From Haplomitrium mnioides (Eukaryota; Marchantiophyta; Haplomitriopsida; Calobryales): 64,000 nucleotides of DNA. The stretch's first letter is position 1. Each line of letters opens with the position of its first letter. The notes under the pieces were generated by a model that saw nothing but the letters and a program-made list of their open reading frames with translations, was not told the DNA's origin and ran no database searches. The stretch covers positions 1 through 64,000 of the forward strand of contig JBNGIS010035790.1 of assembly GCA_049999725.1 (NCBI GenBank), in the 5' to 3' direction. Shown here in pieces: positions 1 to 11,050 of the stretch. The position numbers and the translations under genes were made by a program.

Positions 1-267
1 CGACTGAGAAAGTGGAGAAGTAAGGTGAGCCCTCATCATCAAGACTACAGCACCAGTTCAGAAAAGTCCGGCGAAGTTTTACTTGGACATTATCGTGACG
101 ATAGTTCTAATAAGCATGGAGAGGATCCCAAGAAAGATCCATCACGTCGGACTCCTTGCTTCCTGCGTTCTCTGGTCAGAAGATTGAAGGATACATATGT
201 CAACAGTCTGCACGTAATTGATAGACAAGGGGACTTGACTTATCTCGTTGCTGGCCCTCAATATTGA
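1..267 (+). CDS. 3' end of an unidentified host reading frame (partial)
   Basis: Frame 1 is open from the first base to a TGA at 265-267, so the window starts inside a reading frame of at least 88 codons. The protein is basic and Ser/Lys/Arg-rich, with a C-terminal segment LRSLVRRLKDTYVNSLHVID followed by a short tail ending in AGPQY. I recognise no family. Base composition is richer in GC than most of the window, as expected of host genic DNA. The text AAG/GTGAGC at 22-30 is a good 5' splice site, so the true exon may end at base 24 and the rest may be intron; the choice cannot be made from this window. No ATG is visible, and the GTG at 25 is not a credible plant start. It is most likely the tail of a host gene lying to the left. 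Confidence 0.4.
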   Translation, partial: RLRKWRSKVSPHHQDYSTSSEKSGEVLLGHYRDDSSNKHGEDPKKDPSRRTPCFLRSLVRRLKDTYVNSLHVIDRQGDLTYLVAGPQY

Positions 268-1885
268 CCTGTATGTAATTTTACGTGCGATAACTTTTAC
301 AAAACATTGTCATTCAATACGATCAGACACTCAGTGTCGTCCCTGAGTTCGTCATTAAATAGTTATTATAGATTAGCACTCAGTTTTCTTCGCTCAATTT
401 TCTCAGCGATTCGATTGCTTAAACTGAGCATCATCTCCTTGAGTTTTTCTTAATGCCAGCTGCGCCCACGGCAGTAGCTCGAAGTATTTTTGTAGGTGGA
501 CAATCATGCCACTCTCAGTGTTACTTCACTACTGTAACTCCTGAACCAATTGTGATTGCATTTCGTTTACGTAATATAAAATACATCAAGACACAAGTTA
601 CCTTGATCTTGCTTGTATCAGATATGTGATGAGTGATTTGAGCATCATAAATTTAAATTGTGCAGTCCTTTGATTCAATCATCGAATGCAGCAGTCTTTC
701 AGTTACAAAACTGCAGTGATAGACACTGCGGCAGCTGTTGGTTTCTACAGTAACTCGTCAGAAGCAATTGAAAGTCGTGCCTAAAGTGGTAAAAGCTTTC
801 AAATTCATTCTGTTGCACTCTTTGACAGTCCTTCGATATCAGTTCATTGATCCGTGTCTAAGTCTTGTTGCGTAACCAACCGGCGAGTTGCCCTCCTTAG
901 TTTAATTGACTTGGTTGTAGAGAATGTCAGTTGATGTAGTTATTACACAAACTTTAAAAGCAGTGTTCTTCAATCCCTTACACGAGGCTCTGAGTCCGTG
1001 AATTTCAGATTGCATTGGCCTCATAGGTTCCTCCAGAAACGCTCAGTGATGTTCATTGGAGGAACGTCTGAGGCTCCTGAAGAAGCTGTTGGAAAATTAA
1101 TTTTGCGCATCGACAAGGAAAGCAGTGGAAACGAGAAACACCGAAAGAAATAATATCTGATGCAGAAAAACAGTAGAAGCTGTCTACTGCAAAAAAGAGC
1201 AGGCACGGAAAGATTCAATTGCTACAAGCAAACAGCAGATGCTTTTTCGAGCCGCACAATTGCCGGTGAAGTACCTGAAGTAATCTTGTCGTTGAAGAAC
1301 ACCTGTGCGCACACATCTCAGCTTGCCTCATCCTGACGATATCGCTGCACTTCGCCTCAGCCTCTGCGCCATCACCCGCCAATACCAGCAGCGTTTGTAA
1401 AAGTGCCATCCAAATCTATATTTATTCCATTCCTTTTTATACTAATTTACTGCAGCATGTAAAACAGATTAAAAACACGTGGATTGTATACGTGGGAGTA
1501 TTCACCACGTGGTGTCTAAAATATAGATGAGAACGTAAAGTCCATACGTACAGTCAGAACCTCCTTGTACACGTATGCAACATTTATGCATTCCTATTAA
1601 CTGCCACCTCATGCATCATCCATGCATGCATACATATAATATTCAGAAATAACAGGTGCTCTGTAACTGTCAAATTATACATTGTACCGCACATCGAGTA
1701 ATTGATCTTTAAGAATGTTTTTACGTGGCGCTACTTTAGCTCTCACCAATCTAGCGGTGCCCCTAACTATGAACAATGAACTAACGATTCACCTCCCCGT
1801 CACCGATGACCTTCAAACCCCGGTAGCCCAACTGTGACTGGCAACCGGCACGGCAATTGTTATCAAGTCGTTTACTACTCAGATC
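268..1885 (+). other. GC-richer 3' UTR-like host DNA with a possible terminal exon
   Basis: No family-level coding sequence is recognisable. Composition up to about 1440 resembles bryophyte UTR or intron sequence, then becomes AT-rich. A possible terminal exon lies at 1009-1153: it is preceded by an acceptor-like text GTGAATTTCAG and holds an open frame through MFIGGTSEAPEEAVGKLI and a Lys/Arg-rich tail to a TAA at 1151-1153. Joining it directly to the donor at base 24 would put it in the wrong phase, so the link to the upstream frame is not supported. The stretch from 1440 to the gap at 1886 shows nothing else. Confidence 0.3.
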
Positions 1886-1985
1886 NNNNNNNNNNNNNNN
1901 NNNNNNNNNNNNNNNNNNNNNNNNNNNNNNNNNNNNNNNNNNNNNNNNNNNNNNNNNNNNNNNNNNNNNNNNNNNNNNNNNNNNN
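1886..1985. other. Assembly gap (100 N)
   Basis: A run of exactly 100 N, the conventional size for a gap of unknown length. Reading frames drawn across it are artefacts. Confidence 0.99.
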
Positions 1986-2793
1986 TGTTGGATAACTTGA
2001 ATGAGCATGAAAGTCACTTCAAGAGCCCCTTTGCAATGCCATCAAGAAAGTCTAGAAATTTTCGCCAAAACTAATAAATTTTCAAACTTTTTGGCAATAA
2101 CTAAAAACAAAAACATTAAAAAAAAAACTAAGAGCAAAAGACTTGTTGCGTAATATGAATTATCAACTTGATTATAGTGCGTTAACCATAGTACAGTACA
2201 GAATAGACTAATCACAACTAACAAAACCCAATCTTAATCACATGGATTAAACCACCATCAAATTAGAGTGAGAATGAAACTTTTGTTCAAGCCAAGTAAC
2301 AATTTAATCCACTAAAAAATCACACCAAAAATAACAAAAAATATGTACAAATATTGCTAACCCTAACATAGGCCTCTAAAAAATGGGGGTTTTTACTATC
2401 TTTCCTCTCTATTAAGAGGATAGTGAATAACTAAGTATAATGAATCCATGAGTCATATGGTATTGTAATATAAGAGTAGGATTTTTAATTGACTCTATCT
2501 CAAGCTTTATTAGTTCATCTAATTAGTACTCTAAATAAATGTCCACTAGTTTAAACCTTGAATCAAACATATATCAAAGTCAGACATATTGTATACCACA
2601 ACTTCTGATTCAAATGATATCAAAGTCGGTAGTATTTCATCCTCTGCACATCGCAAAGCGAGACTTCCGTGACCTAATGACTGTATATGCTCACTGTATA
2701 TATATTACATAGTTTTATATTATAGTATATATCGTGATATCTAAGTTAGTGACATGAGGTGACACAAATTTTCAAATTTCTTGAGGTTTCAAA
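1986..2793. other. AT-rich intergenic DNA
   Basis: No coding sequence or repeat recognised. It ends just before the Copia gag remnant at 2794 and may include the decayed leader of that element, but no LTR end or primer binding site is visible. Confidence 0.5.
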
Positions 2794-3330
2794 ATGGCAG
2801 ATGCAATTTCTCATATTATATGTGAGAAATTAGATGAGAACAATTACTGTGTTTGGTCTGTGACAATAACCTACTTCATTAAAGATAAAGGATTTTGGGA
2901 TTTCATTATTGGTGATGAAGAAGAGCCTATGTTGAGTCCAAACCCATCCGCTATGAAAATGCAAGCATTTAATAGTTATATTGAGAAAGTATGTAAGTTG
3001 CTATACTTGCTTACCATCAGTATTAATGATAAGATGATGGGATATGTATCTACAACAAAGACACCAAGAAAAATTGGGATATCTTGAAGAATAGATATGC
3101 AATCATATTATATGCAAGAAAGCTTCGGTTGGAGATGGAGTTTTTCAATTTTCAGAAATAAAAACTCAATATTAATGCCTATGGCTTGAAAATTTAATCA
3201 CTAGCTGAACAATTGGTAAATCTAAGAGAAAATGTCAATAAGAGTGCTATGGTAGTAATATGCCTGAATAGACTGGGCAAAGAATGTAAGCAATTTAAGA
3301 TTTCTATGATGAGAACAAGGAAGTTTAGCC
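2794..3330 (+). pseudogene. Copia-type gag remnant
   Basis: Starts MADAISHIICEKLDENNYCV and continues with WSVTITYFIKDKGFWDFI, the usual N-terminal layout of Ty1/Copia gag (UBN2/retrotran_gag): a short leader, a K-L-x-x-x-N-Y-x-x-W motif, then a helix. The open frame runs 97 codons to 3087. Homology continues in other frames (KNRYAI, then SLAEQLVNLRENVNKSAMVV at 3204-3260), so there is at least one frameshift and an in-frame TGA near 3186. No zinc knuckle, protease or pol follows, so this is a 5' fragment. Gag would form the virus-like particle that packages element RNA; this copy cannot. Similarity to the other gags in this window is only general. Confidence 0.75.
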
Positions 3331-3503
3331 TTATAGGTATAAAAATGAGTGAGAGATACTCACCCAATACACACTCGCTTGCTTTTTGTAGAAATACTTT
3401 TGCTATAAAGTATATAAGAAGCAGCTAACAATATCAACCTTCATAATTCTCACCTGAATCTCTTTGGTTTCTCTCTTTGATTTATCAATAAAAACCCACA
3501 CAT

Positions 3504-3696
3504 AGGTTGCCTTACTCTTCAAGGGTGAGTTGTCTTGCTACAATAGAGGCATAGCAAACCCTCTCAAAATNNNNNNNNNNTTGAGATAAGCTCGAAGTAA
3601 GGAAGTTAGCTATTCATTAATTGAGCTTTAGGCTACCTTACTCTTCTAAGGTGAGTTGTCTTGCTACAATAGAGCCATACCAAACCTTCACAAAAT
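3504..3696. repeat. Imperfect direct repeat, 2 x 67 bp, flanking a gap
   Basis: Copies at 3504-3570 and 3630-3696 share the core GGTGAGTTGTCTTGCTACAA and differ at roughly one base in eight. The first copy ends exactly at a 10-N gap. A TATA-like AGTATATAAG lies upstream near 3408, so this could be part of an old LTR, but no TG/CA ends with a matching target duplication were found. Confidence 0.7.
3571..3580. other. Assembly gap (10 N)
   Basis: Run of 10 N between the two copies of a 67-bp direct repeat. The repeat probably caused the local assembly problem. Confidence 0.99.
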
Positions 3697-5074
3697 ATAT
3701 AATAGATAGTGGCTAACACATTGTCTTTATAGTTTAGAAAATGCTTTAAAGAATGATCAAGTGCTCGATATGAACTTAAAGTACAAAAGTTAACTACTGA
3801 TTCTTAGGGCACCATTAAGCTTGAATTACTAGTAGAGTGTAAGAACAAGATTGTAAAAGAGACTTGACTATTGAATTCTAGATCTTGTTATTATTTAGAA
3901 GAATATGATATGATATATTCTTTTAAGCTTTATTCTCATATGAACTATAACTACAATACGCAAAAAAAAGAAAAAAAAAACCCCTTATTCTTTGAGGTTG
4001 GTTTGGTTTAAGAATGGTTTGGTTAGTTTAAGATAAAGGGATTTGTGACATAGTCAACAAGTGGAAAAATGTCTTTAAAGCAAATATACATACTTTTTAA
4101 CAATTATGTGTTTATACAAAGAACTCATCTTGATAACAAAATTCTAAATCTATCTTCTATCATATCTATTAAATTAAAAGAAATGAAATGTATGTTTCTT
4201 ATCACAAGGTCTACACAAATATTTGATTACAACAACTTGGTAAAAATTGGGAGTGACTCGTCTAAATTAATTGTAAAACCTAAGTAAGCTACATTTGTGA
4301 CGAGTGGTATGGCTTTGTCCACAACAAACATCACACTTGCATCAAAAGATTGTCAAGATGGTCCTCAAGTGATCAAGAATACCTCTAAACTCTGTGTTCA
4401 TAAATATAATGTCATTAAAGTAGGCTTATGTGTAAGCTCTATGTTTTTTTTAAGATAGTGTCAATGATTTTGCTCAACTCAACAAACCTATTAGCCAACT
4501 CCATGCCAATTTTGTTGAGTTTGTAAAGCCATTAGTAAGTACAAAAAACATCTTCTCTTGATTTTTAAGATGACCTGCCAATAATCACACTTCAACTCAA
4601 TTAATGAGATTGATCAATTTCTTTGAATTTTTTCAAGCATGACTTTCATGAAAGTTACTAGATATTGTTCTCATTTCATCACTTTGTTGAGAAAACAGTA
4701 GTTAATATATATTTTCTTTTCTTGCTTCAAATTGTGCTTCTTATACTTCTTGGGAATCACAATAATATCTGACTTCCAAGGTGGGTTGGGGAAGCATCCC
4801 AATCCCATCTTGTCCACCCTTTATGAATTAGTTCTATTGCAATCACTCTATTTCAGAAAGGTGGATAGTGCATGTATAGTTAATCACCAATGTTTGCATG
4901 ATATATGACCAATCTTGTGAAACTAAATTTAGGTTCTTATTGGTTGAGAGCCTTTTGAAACTTGACCAAGATATTCTCCCTTGACTCATATGCTCTCTTG
5001 TATTAATACTATGTGAGTGTGTCTTTCAACATCACATTAAATAGAAACTCAAAGTTGCTTTTTTTGTGGCAATT
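3697..5074. other. AT-rich DNA, nothing recognised
   Basis: Only short chance reading frames with no recognisable motif. A 72-codon plus-strand frame at 4069-4287 has an Ile/Asn/Lys-rich composition expected of random AT-rich sequence. Confidence 0.5.
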
Positions 5075-5399
5075 TTATAATAAAGTATAGTTGAAGAAAA
5101 TGTCATGCACATTCTTAATATATGCTGAAACTTCTCTATCCTCTACATCTCCAATATTTAAGTACTCTATTAGTTTTTCCATATCAAATTAAGATATATA
5201 ACTAGATTTTGTTGGTAGTGGATCTTGACTTGCGATTTCTATACCTAACCTTAGCTTGATAGATTTCATTGTAATGAGTATCTCCAAAAAAGTTCATGAG
5301 AGCTCTCCATTGTGTAATTTTAGACTGCATATCGTCAACAGTCTTGACTATTATAGCCTCACTTGAACACCCTTTCATGAAAATATACTAGAGAAAATC
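5075..5399 (-). pseudogene. Unidentified degenerate coding fossil
   Basis: Two short minus-strand frames read like real protein rather than AT-rich noise. One (5202-5378, 58 codons) begins MKGCSSEAIIVKTVDDMQSK and contains ITQWRALMNFFGDTHYNEIY. The second (5075-5182, 35 codons, overlapping in another frame) begins MEKLIEYLNIGDVEDREVSA. Both have balanced charged residues, unlike neighbouring chance frames. The upstream frame continues past stops at 5388 and 5400 into a longer minus-strand frame. I recognise no family. It could be a mobile-element gag or a host gene fossil. Confidence 0.3.
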
Positions 5400-8300
5400 C
5401 TATCTCAAGTTTGGATTACAATATTCAATTTTCTCCGAAAAGAGAAGAATTTTGCATTTTTGAATAGAGATTGCTAATTCAAAGAACCGCCTCATGTGAA
5501 AAGAAAAATATGGCAATTTTAGGTGTTTAGAAGAAGAATAACAATCAGTGTAATAAAATGACAAGGCTAGTTGTTTGATCAACTCTAATAGTAAGAAATT
5601 TAGAGTAGGTAGTTGTTTGTTTTCCAAAAAATATAAACATTGGAGACATAAGGGAATTTTTTGAAAATACAAAGTGAATGCACCAAAATTGTCCCTCTTA
5701 TTGTTCCATTGGTTGGTTTTTTTTTTTTTTTTAGTTAGAGAGTATTGAGATCTCTCTCTAAAGGAGTGAGAGTGCATTAAGAGTGATGATGGTTTTTTTC
5801 TACAATTTGTTCCATTTCATGAGCATTCATCCTTAGACCCCTAAAGATCTTCTTTAGTAGAGTCTCTATGTTTTTTAGAGGTTTTCTCTAGATGTTGGAG
5901 GCTCTTGTTTTTCGACTTCAATCAACCAATAGTTGTCAAAAAAGAGGTGGTGCTTCTTATTTGGTATGTGAGAGGTTTATTACAATTTTATATGATAGTC
6001 TTCTTCAAATATTAGCATTAAGCCTTCTTCCCCATGTTTCTGTTTCAGGTCTTGTTGTTGGATTAAAAAAAGTCTATTCTTAAAAGTATGTGCATTGCTA
6101 AGGATAGCCATTTGCCAAAAAAACTAGAATTTTAGTATTCTTTGTATTGACAATCATACAAAATTGATTGTAAGTTTGATAAACTTCCTCTAGATGCAAG
6201 TCTAGATATTGTTGGAGTCCAAAAATCATGGTTGACATGAGGAAAAAGTTGTTTGCATACAGTAGAATACCAATGATACTAGCTTACACATTGGGAGTAT
6301 AGGCACCCATATTGACCAACGTTATCTCTAGATGATAGTTAATGATTAAATATTGCTCCAAAAACTTTGCTTATCTATGAGCTCTTAGCATTTGTGATGC
6401 ATTGTATGATTTTAAAGCTGAGTGTAGCCCTAAAGAGCTCAATGAATAGAAGGCTAAGTGTAGTAGTTTGATAGTTGGACTAGTGGTTTTTGTTTCTAGA
6501 TTTTTGGATTGAGATAACAGTATCAAGTTTCTTTCTATGGAGAATCTAATTTGTATCACTTTATTAAATGTGATGGCGATGGGCTGAGAGAGGGACTTGG
6601 CTCTTTGTTTTAACATTTGGGCTTGAAGCTTTATGCAACCATGTGTTTTGTTGTGTATTTCATTAATCATGGCAAATACCCCTTTGTATTGAAGACATCT
6701 ATGGTTTTTTCATTACTAGTCTAAAAAATAGTAGGTGTAAGTAATGCATAGTGGTGAATTTTGTCTCTATACTTCTTCTAGTTATGGTTATGTATTTAGA
6801 GTTGAACAAAGAGAGCAACAAGAGAGTCAAGTTAAAAATGCAAGAGAAAAAAATGATTAAGATATGTTTGTGTCTTTTTACAAGCTTGTGTTATTTTATA
6901 TCAAGAGTAGTATATATGATCTTTTTTTTTTTAGTTTTAAGTGTCTTTGCTTCTTCAATATATGTTAGTGTTGGAAAATTTTCAATGTCATTTTCTTTCA
7001 AATCTTTAGCCTCTCATATGGTGTCTACAATAAATTCCACAAGATTAATGTATGAGATAGTGAGACTTTATGGTTTCAACACCATTTCTCTACCCATCAA
7101 CCAAGCTCCAATGAAAGCACTAAAGAAACTGAGCTAGCAATAGGTTAACAAGAATGAGGGCCAACTTTTATTTAATACATATTTTTTCTATATGTAGCAA
7201 AAGGTAGGAGCTCAATATCTCTTCTCTTAACTTTAGATTTTAAGATTCTTGCCCAAAGATCTCTTGTATGTTTAGTTCCAAGATGCAAGATTGCAAAGTT
7301 TTTTCCAAATCAACAAGCGATGTTGTGCATTCATGAATGTAGTATCCAACTAGTTGACAATATACTTTCTAGATAGCTATATAATGAGGTTTAGTTGGTA
7401 GTGTTTCATAGCATTAGATGTGTGTCTTACTAGTTGAAAACCTCTTTTGAAGGGAGATACAAGAGAAAATTTGGTTGGTAGTACTAGACAACATCGAATG
7501 TAATGTTCTACTAGTTTACAACCTCTCTAGGAGAAATATGCACGAGAAACTCTTTGCATATGAAAGACCTTATGGAATAGACTTTGTGAGAAGACTCTTG
7601 CATCCAGCAGCCCAAGTCTAGATTTTGTTGAGCTTGTCTTATTATCTTGCAAGTAGACAATGAAGTAGTTGAATTTCATTTGTTGCTACAGAAGCAACAT
7701 ATATTGAAGACATGATTTTAATCAAAAGATAAGAAGTCGAGTTACAAGTATACATAAATACAAGAGTACATTATTTGTTTGATCTATCAAAGATTTTCTT
7801 TAGTTGAAAAAAAAACCACAAAACAATATGTCTACAAAATCTTTTACATACCTTGCTTCTCTCTGGTTTCATTTTTCGCAATGCTCACGTGATTCTCAAT
7901 TTTTGGTTGTTGTATGTGAAGTTGTATAAGAGATATGCAATGATATGGAAAATTAAAAATAGAAATTAAATATTGCCATAGCAAACGCACATCAATTTAT
8001 TTTGTGATTTTTCAATAATGTGAAGCTACAACTTGTAGCAAAAGAATTGTAGAGTATAAAAGGTGAAAAAGTTTGCGTAAACATTTTTTTAGTAAGTATG
8101 TGTGACTTGTTGCTTACCATCATCATAATATCTATACCTAGAAACAAGTCTCAATTAGTTGAAGTGCATACTATAACATCAATCTTAATGATGGCACAAT
8201 CAAGCCCTACTAGTAGTTTATGGAGCTTTTCAAGAAGTAAAAAATTTTCACTATTTTATCCAATGAACACTATACAACATCGTAGCAAATATCTTCTCAA

Positions 8301-8642
8301 ACATAATTAACTTATAAAATGTTTGTAAGAATATTTGAAGAACAAGTTGTATAAAAAATTAACTCAATTCACATATTTAACAATTTTAGAGTACAAAACA
8401 CATGATAAGAAGGAGAGATATGAATAGTAAGCTTACCATTTCTTATTACTAAGTTGAGAGTCTTTGACTATAGGTTAGCATTCTTTACTCACTTATTGAG
8501 TAATACTACATGAAATAAAGTGTTTATTAAGAAGCCTACAATTGACTCAACAAAGAGTTTGCTATTTGACAAACACTCAATAACAATAATAGTTGAAAAC
8601 TTATATAACTTAGTTTTGCTTCTTTTATAATCGTATCTATAT
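5400..8642. other. AT-rich DNA with chance reading frames
   Basis: No domain, LTR or RNA gene recognised. Frames at 5400-5777, 6371-6670 (minus) and 6751-7137 (plus) are Ile/Leu/Ser/Lys-rich with no motif. The plus frame at 6751 has a hydrophobic stretch around residues 42-80 encoded by T-rich sequence, which is not good evidence for a membrane protein here. Confidence 0.5.
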
Positions 8643-9088
8643 TGCAAAAGAGCTCAAAGAAAAACTCTAAATAAGTAGCAACACAAAGATAGCCAAACAC
8701 CAATATGACAAACAATCAACCAAATGAAAATATAGTAAGCAACGAGCCAAATGCCAAGAAAAGCAATTCTACAAAGAGGATGTAAGCGAAAGCTTAAACT
8801 AATCAAAAGGAACTCTCGAATAACGACTTGAGCAATGAAGACCTTCTATTTACACTTGAGAAGAAAGTGTTATCCTACTTTTTTTGCTTAACAAATTACT
8901 TCAATTTTCAACTCTTAAAAGTGATATTTTATCTTTTTACTAAAGGTAACTTCAAAAGAAAGTAACCGTAAACCACTTCAACCCTAAAAGTGCAATTATA
9001 CCACTTTACTAAAATTAATCTTACTTTTTATTCCTTCACTCATGTCTATTTATTTTAAATAGCAAAACATCATGCTTTTACTACTACA
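8643..9088 (-). repeat. Degenerate LTR of Gypsy element G3 (3' LTR side)
   Basis: Aligns by eye with the two LTRs of G2 (48031-48529 and 52054-52513): shared blocks include an early CTCAAAGA block, a 'gaggaactc..aat' block, the ATGAAG/GACCTTCTAT block, an array of 'aaccctaaaagtg' blocks and the end CATCATGCTTTTACTACTACA. It begins TG at 8643 and ends CA at 9088. The next bases, AAATCTCCACCTTCTAG, match the G2 sequence just inside its 3' LTR, where the minus-strand polypurine tract would lie. The matching 5' LTR was not found. Confidence 0.6.
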
Positions 9089-9099
9089 AAATCTCCACC

Positions 9100-9890
9100 T
9101 TCTAGTTGATAACTATACAACATGTATTTGAATCATATAGTTGGAGAATATGACAAGAAGAGATTGTATTTTTGAGTTGTTGAAATACCGCTATCTATTT
9201 GGTGGTACCACCATTGAAACTTGACCTTCTTGCCTAGTAGATTTGTGAGCGGTGCACTAATATACATATAGTAATGAATGAATTGCTTATAAAAGCTTGC
9301 CAATCCATTGAAGCCTCTAATGTCTTTTGCATTCGTTGGCATTGATCACTTTGCAATAGCTTTAATTTCTTTTCTTTCATCTCAATAACATTTGCAGACA
9401 TCTTATACCCTAGATAAGTCATTTCTTGCTTCCAAAATTCACACTTGGACCTCTTGGAATAAAATTTCAAGTTGTGCATCCTTTGCATTACTTCTTTGAG
9501 ATGATTGCGATGGTTTGTTTCATCTTTACTAAAGATAAGAATATCATAAAAAAAAACATTGACTTGTCTAATAACCCATCAAAAACTCAATGCATTTAAT
9601 CCAAAATATTGCACAAACAATAATGAGAACGAGTGTAGGAACTTTCCACTCAAAATGTTCATTCCTTGTGCAAAAAGTTGGTTTTGGCACATCTTTTACC
9701 TTAATAGAAATTTGTCAATAGCCACTTTGAAGATCTAGCCTAAAACAATTGTGCACCACACAATAGATCTAACAAATCATCAATATGTAGTAAATGTAAG
9801 CATTCTTCACTATTTTTTTTTTTGTTCAAACCACAATAACTTGTACAAAGACAAAATCCACCATCCTTCTTTGGTTCAAAAACATTAATG
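9100..9890 (-). pseudogene. Gypsy reverse transcriptase remnant (G3)
   Basis: On the minus strand the text runs from a finger motif (KKDGGFCLCTSYCGLNK, near 9850) through IDDLLDLLCGAQLF to LKFYSKRSKCEFWKQEMTYL and GFNGLASFYKQFIHYY near 9260. These are the Ty3/Gypsy RT thumb and the RT-RNase H connection. At least three frameshifts and several stops break it, and the catalytic YLDD-type motif falls in a damaged area near 9530-9560. The closest relative in the window is G2 at 50585-50884, which shares the KSKCEFWK and FNGLASFY segments. Inactive. Confidence 0.8.
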
Positions 9891-10319
9891 CTCATCATGC
9901 AAATTATCATTTCGGAGGGTTATTGAAAAGTGCTTCACCATGGAGGGCTATTTGACAGTTATTCTATATAACCCTCGAGAAGTGCTTCACCTCGAGTATA
10001 AAGGTCAACTAAAAGGAGTGCTTCTTGATATCAACTCAATTGAAAAAGGCATTCATCAGCCATCAAGTAAACCTTTTAGCAATCCTCTAGACACGCACCA
10101 ACAAACTCCCTCAAAATACTATCAATCATTGAAAGATATGCAGTTTTCATTTTCTCTTTATTCAAGCTTATGATGGGTTTGATCCAATTAGCAAAGACAA
10201 ACAACTCTTTCTCCACTAGAAGTGATATGCTGAAAATATTTAGGGATCTTCACCAATAGTACCAAATGCCTTGAAAAACTTGCTTGTCCTATAAAGTAAC
10301 TTGAATGTGTTGTTTTGTA
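9891..10319. other. Decayed G3 internal sequence
   Basis: Lies between the RT and protease remnants of G3. A direct repeat of 'aagtgcttcacc..' texts occurs near 9930-9990, and a 77-codon plus-strand frame (9940-10173) has no recognisable motif. Probably a decayed RT N-terminal region with a local duplication. Confidence 0.4.
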
Positions 10320-11050
10320 TAGTCAACTTCAACGGATCGATCTTTAAGCCAAAGTAAGCCTAAAATGATGTTGTACTTTATTAGTGCAGTTATAAATTTC
10401 ATATATTTCATATACCTTTTTTCTGAGTCCTTATTAAAAATGGCTTTTGAGTTTGTAATACCTCATGTTTTTTCCATTGGCCATAGTCACATAACTACTT
10501 TTGACAAGTATAAACTTTGCTGTGATTATTTAAGCAGAACGCAATGACATAAAAATTTTAGAACTCTTATAATCCACCAACATTCTACAAGAAAGCTCAT
10601 CAATTATAATGTCAAGATAGAACAAAGCACTTGAATTCCTGCTGAACTTCTTATTCTATTGGAGCTAATGAAGCTCTTAGTAAGTCATGCAAACAACTTT
10701 ATTAAAGCTTTGTCATTTAACTAGTTCTCTTCTTCCACTACTGCTACTTGGGCAAGAGGGAGATATCGACCTTGGCAACTTGGGTAATTTCCAATCATAT
10801 GGTCAAGTTGTTGGCAATAAAAGCATCCTTCATTTTGGCACATGCGATCACACTCTACATCAATAGGTGTTATATGTACAACCTCATTATTGGCATACAA
10901 ACAATTAGTACCATTGGGTGAGAATGTGACCCAATTTTTGTAGTATAAAGTAATAAGGATATAGTGATTCTCCCAATCCCATATCGGTAATTTGCATGAT
11001 GGTGTTTTGAAATTGAGTAACATTATAGTATATATAGAGTGTTTTGACAA
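10320..11050 (-). pseudogene. Gypsy gag C-terminus and protease remnant (G3)
   Basis: The minus-strand frame at 10721-11050 ends with a zinc-knuckle-like segment CFYCQQLDHMIGNY, matching CX2CX4HX4C except that the last Cys is Tyr. Downstream (about 10590 to 10320) the text SCRMLVDYKSS matches the G2 protease region (SCRMLVDNKSFENFMS at about 51250), where the family active site DSG would be. Further along come segments parallel to G2 protease C-terminal sequence. Stops and frameshifts are frequent. Gag zinc knuckles bind element RNA; here one ligand is lost. Confidence 0.65.

Noticed and set aside
1781-2017. 78-codon minus-strand ORF
   Set aside because: Nearly half of it is the N run at 1886-1985.
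3349-3719. Solo LTR with TG at 3349 and CA at 3719
   Set aside because: Flanking 5-mers do not match and no second copy is present; kept only as a direct repeat.
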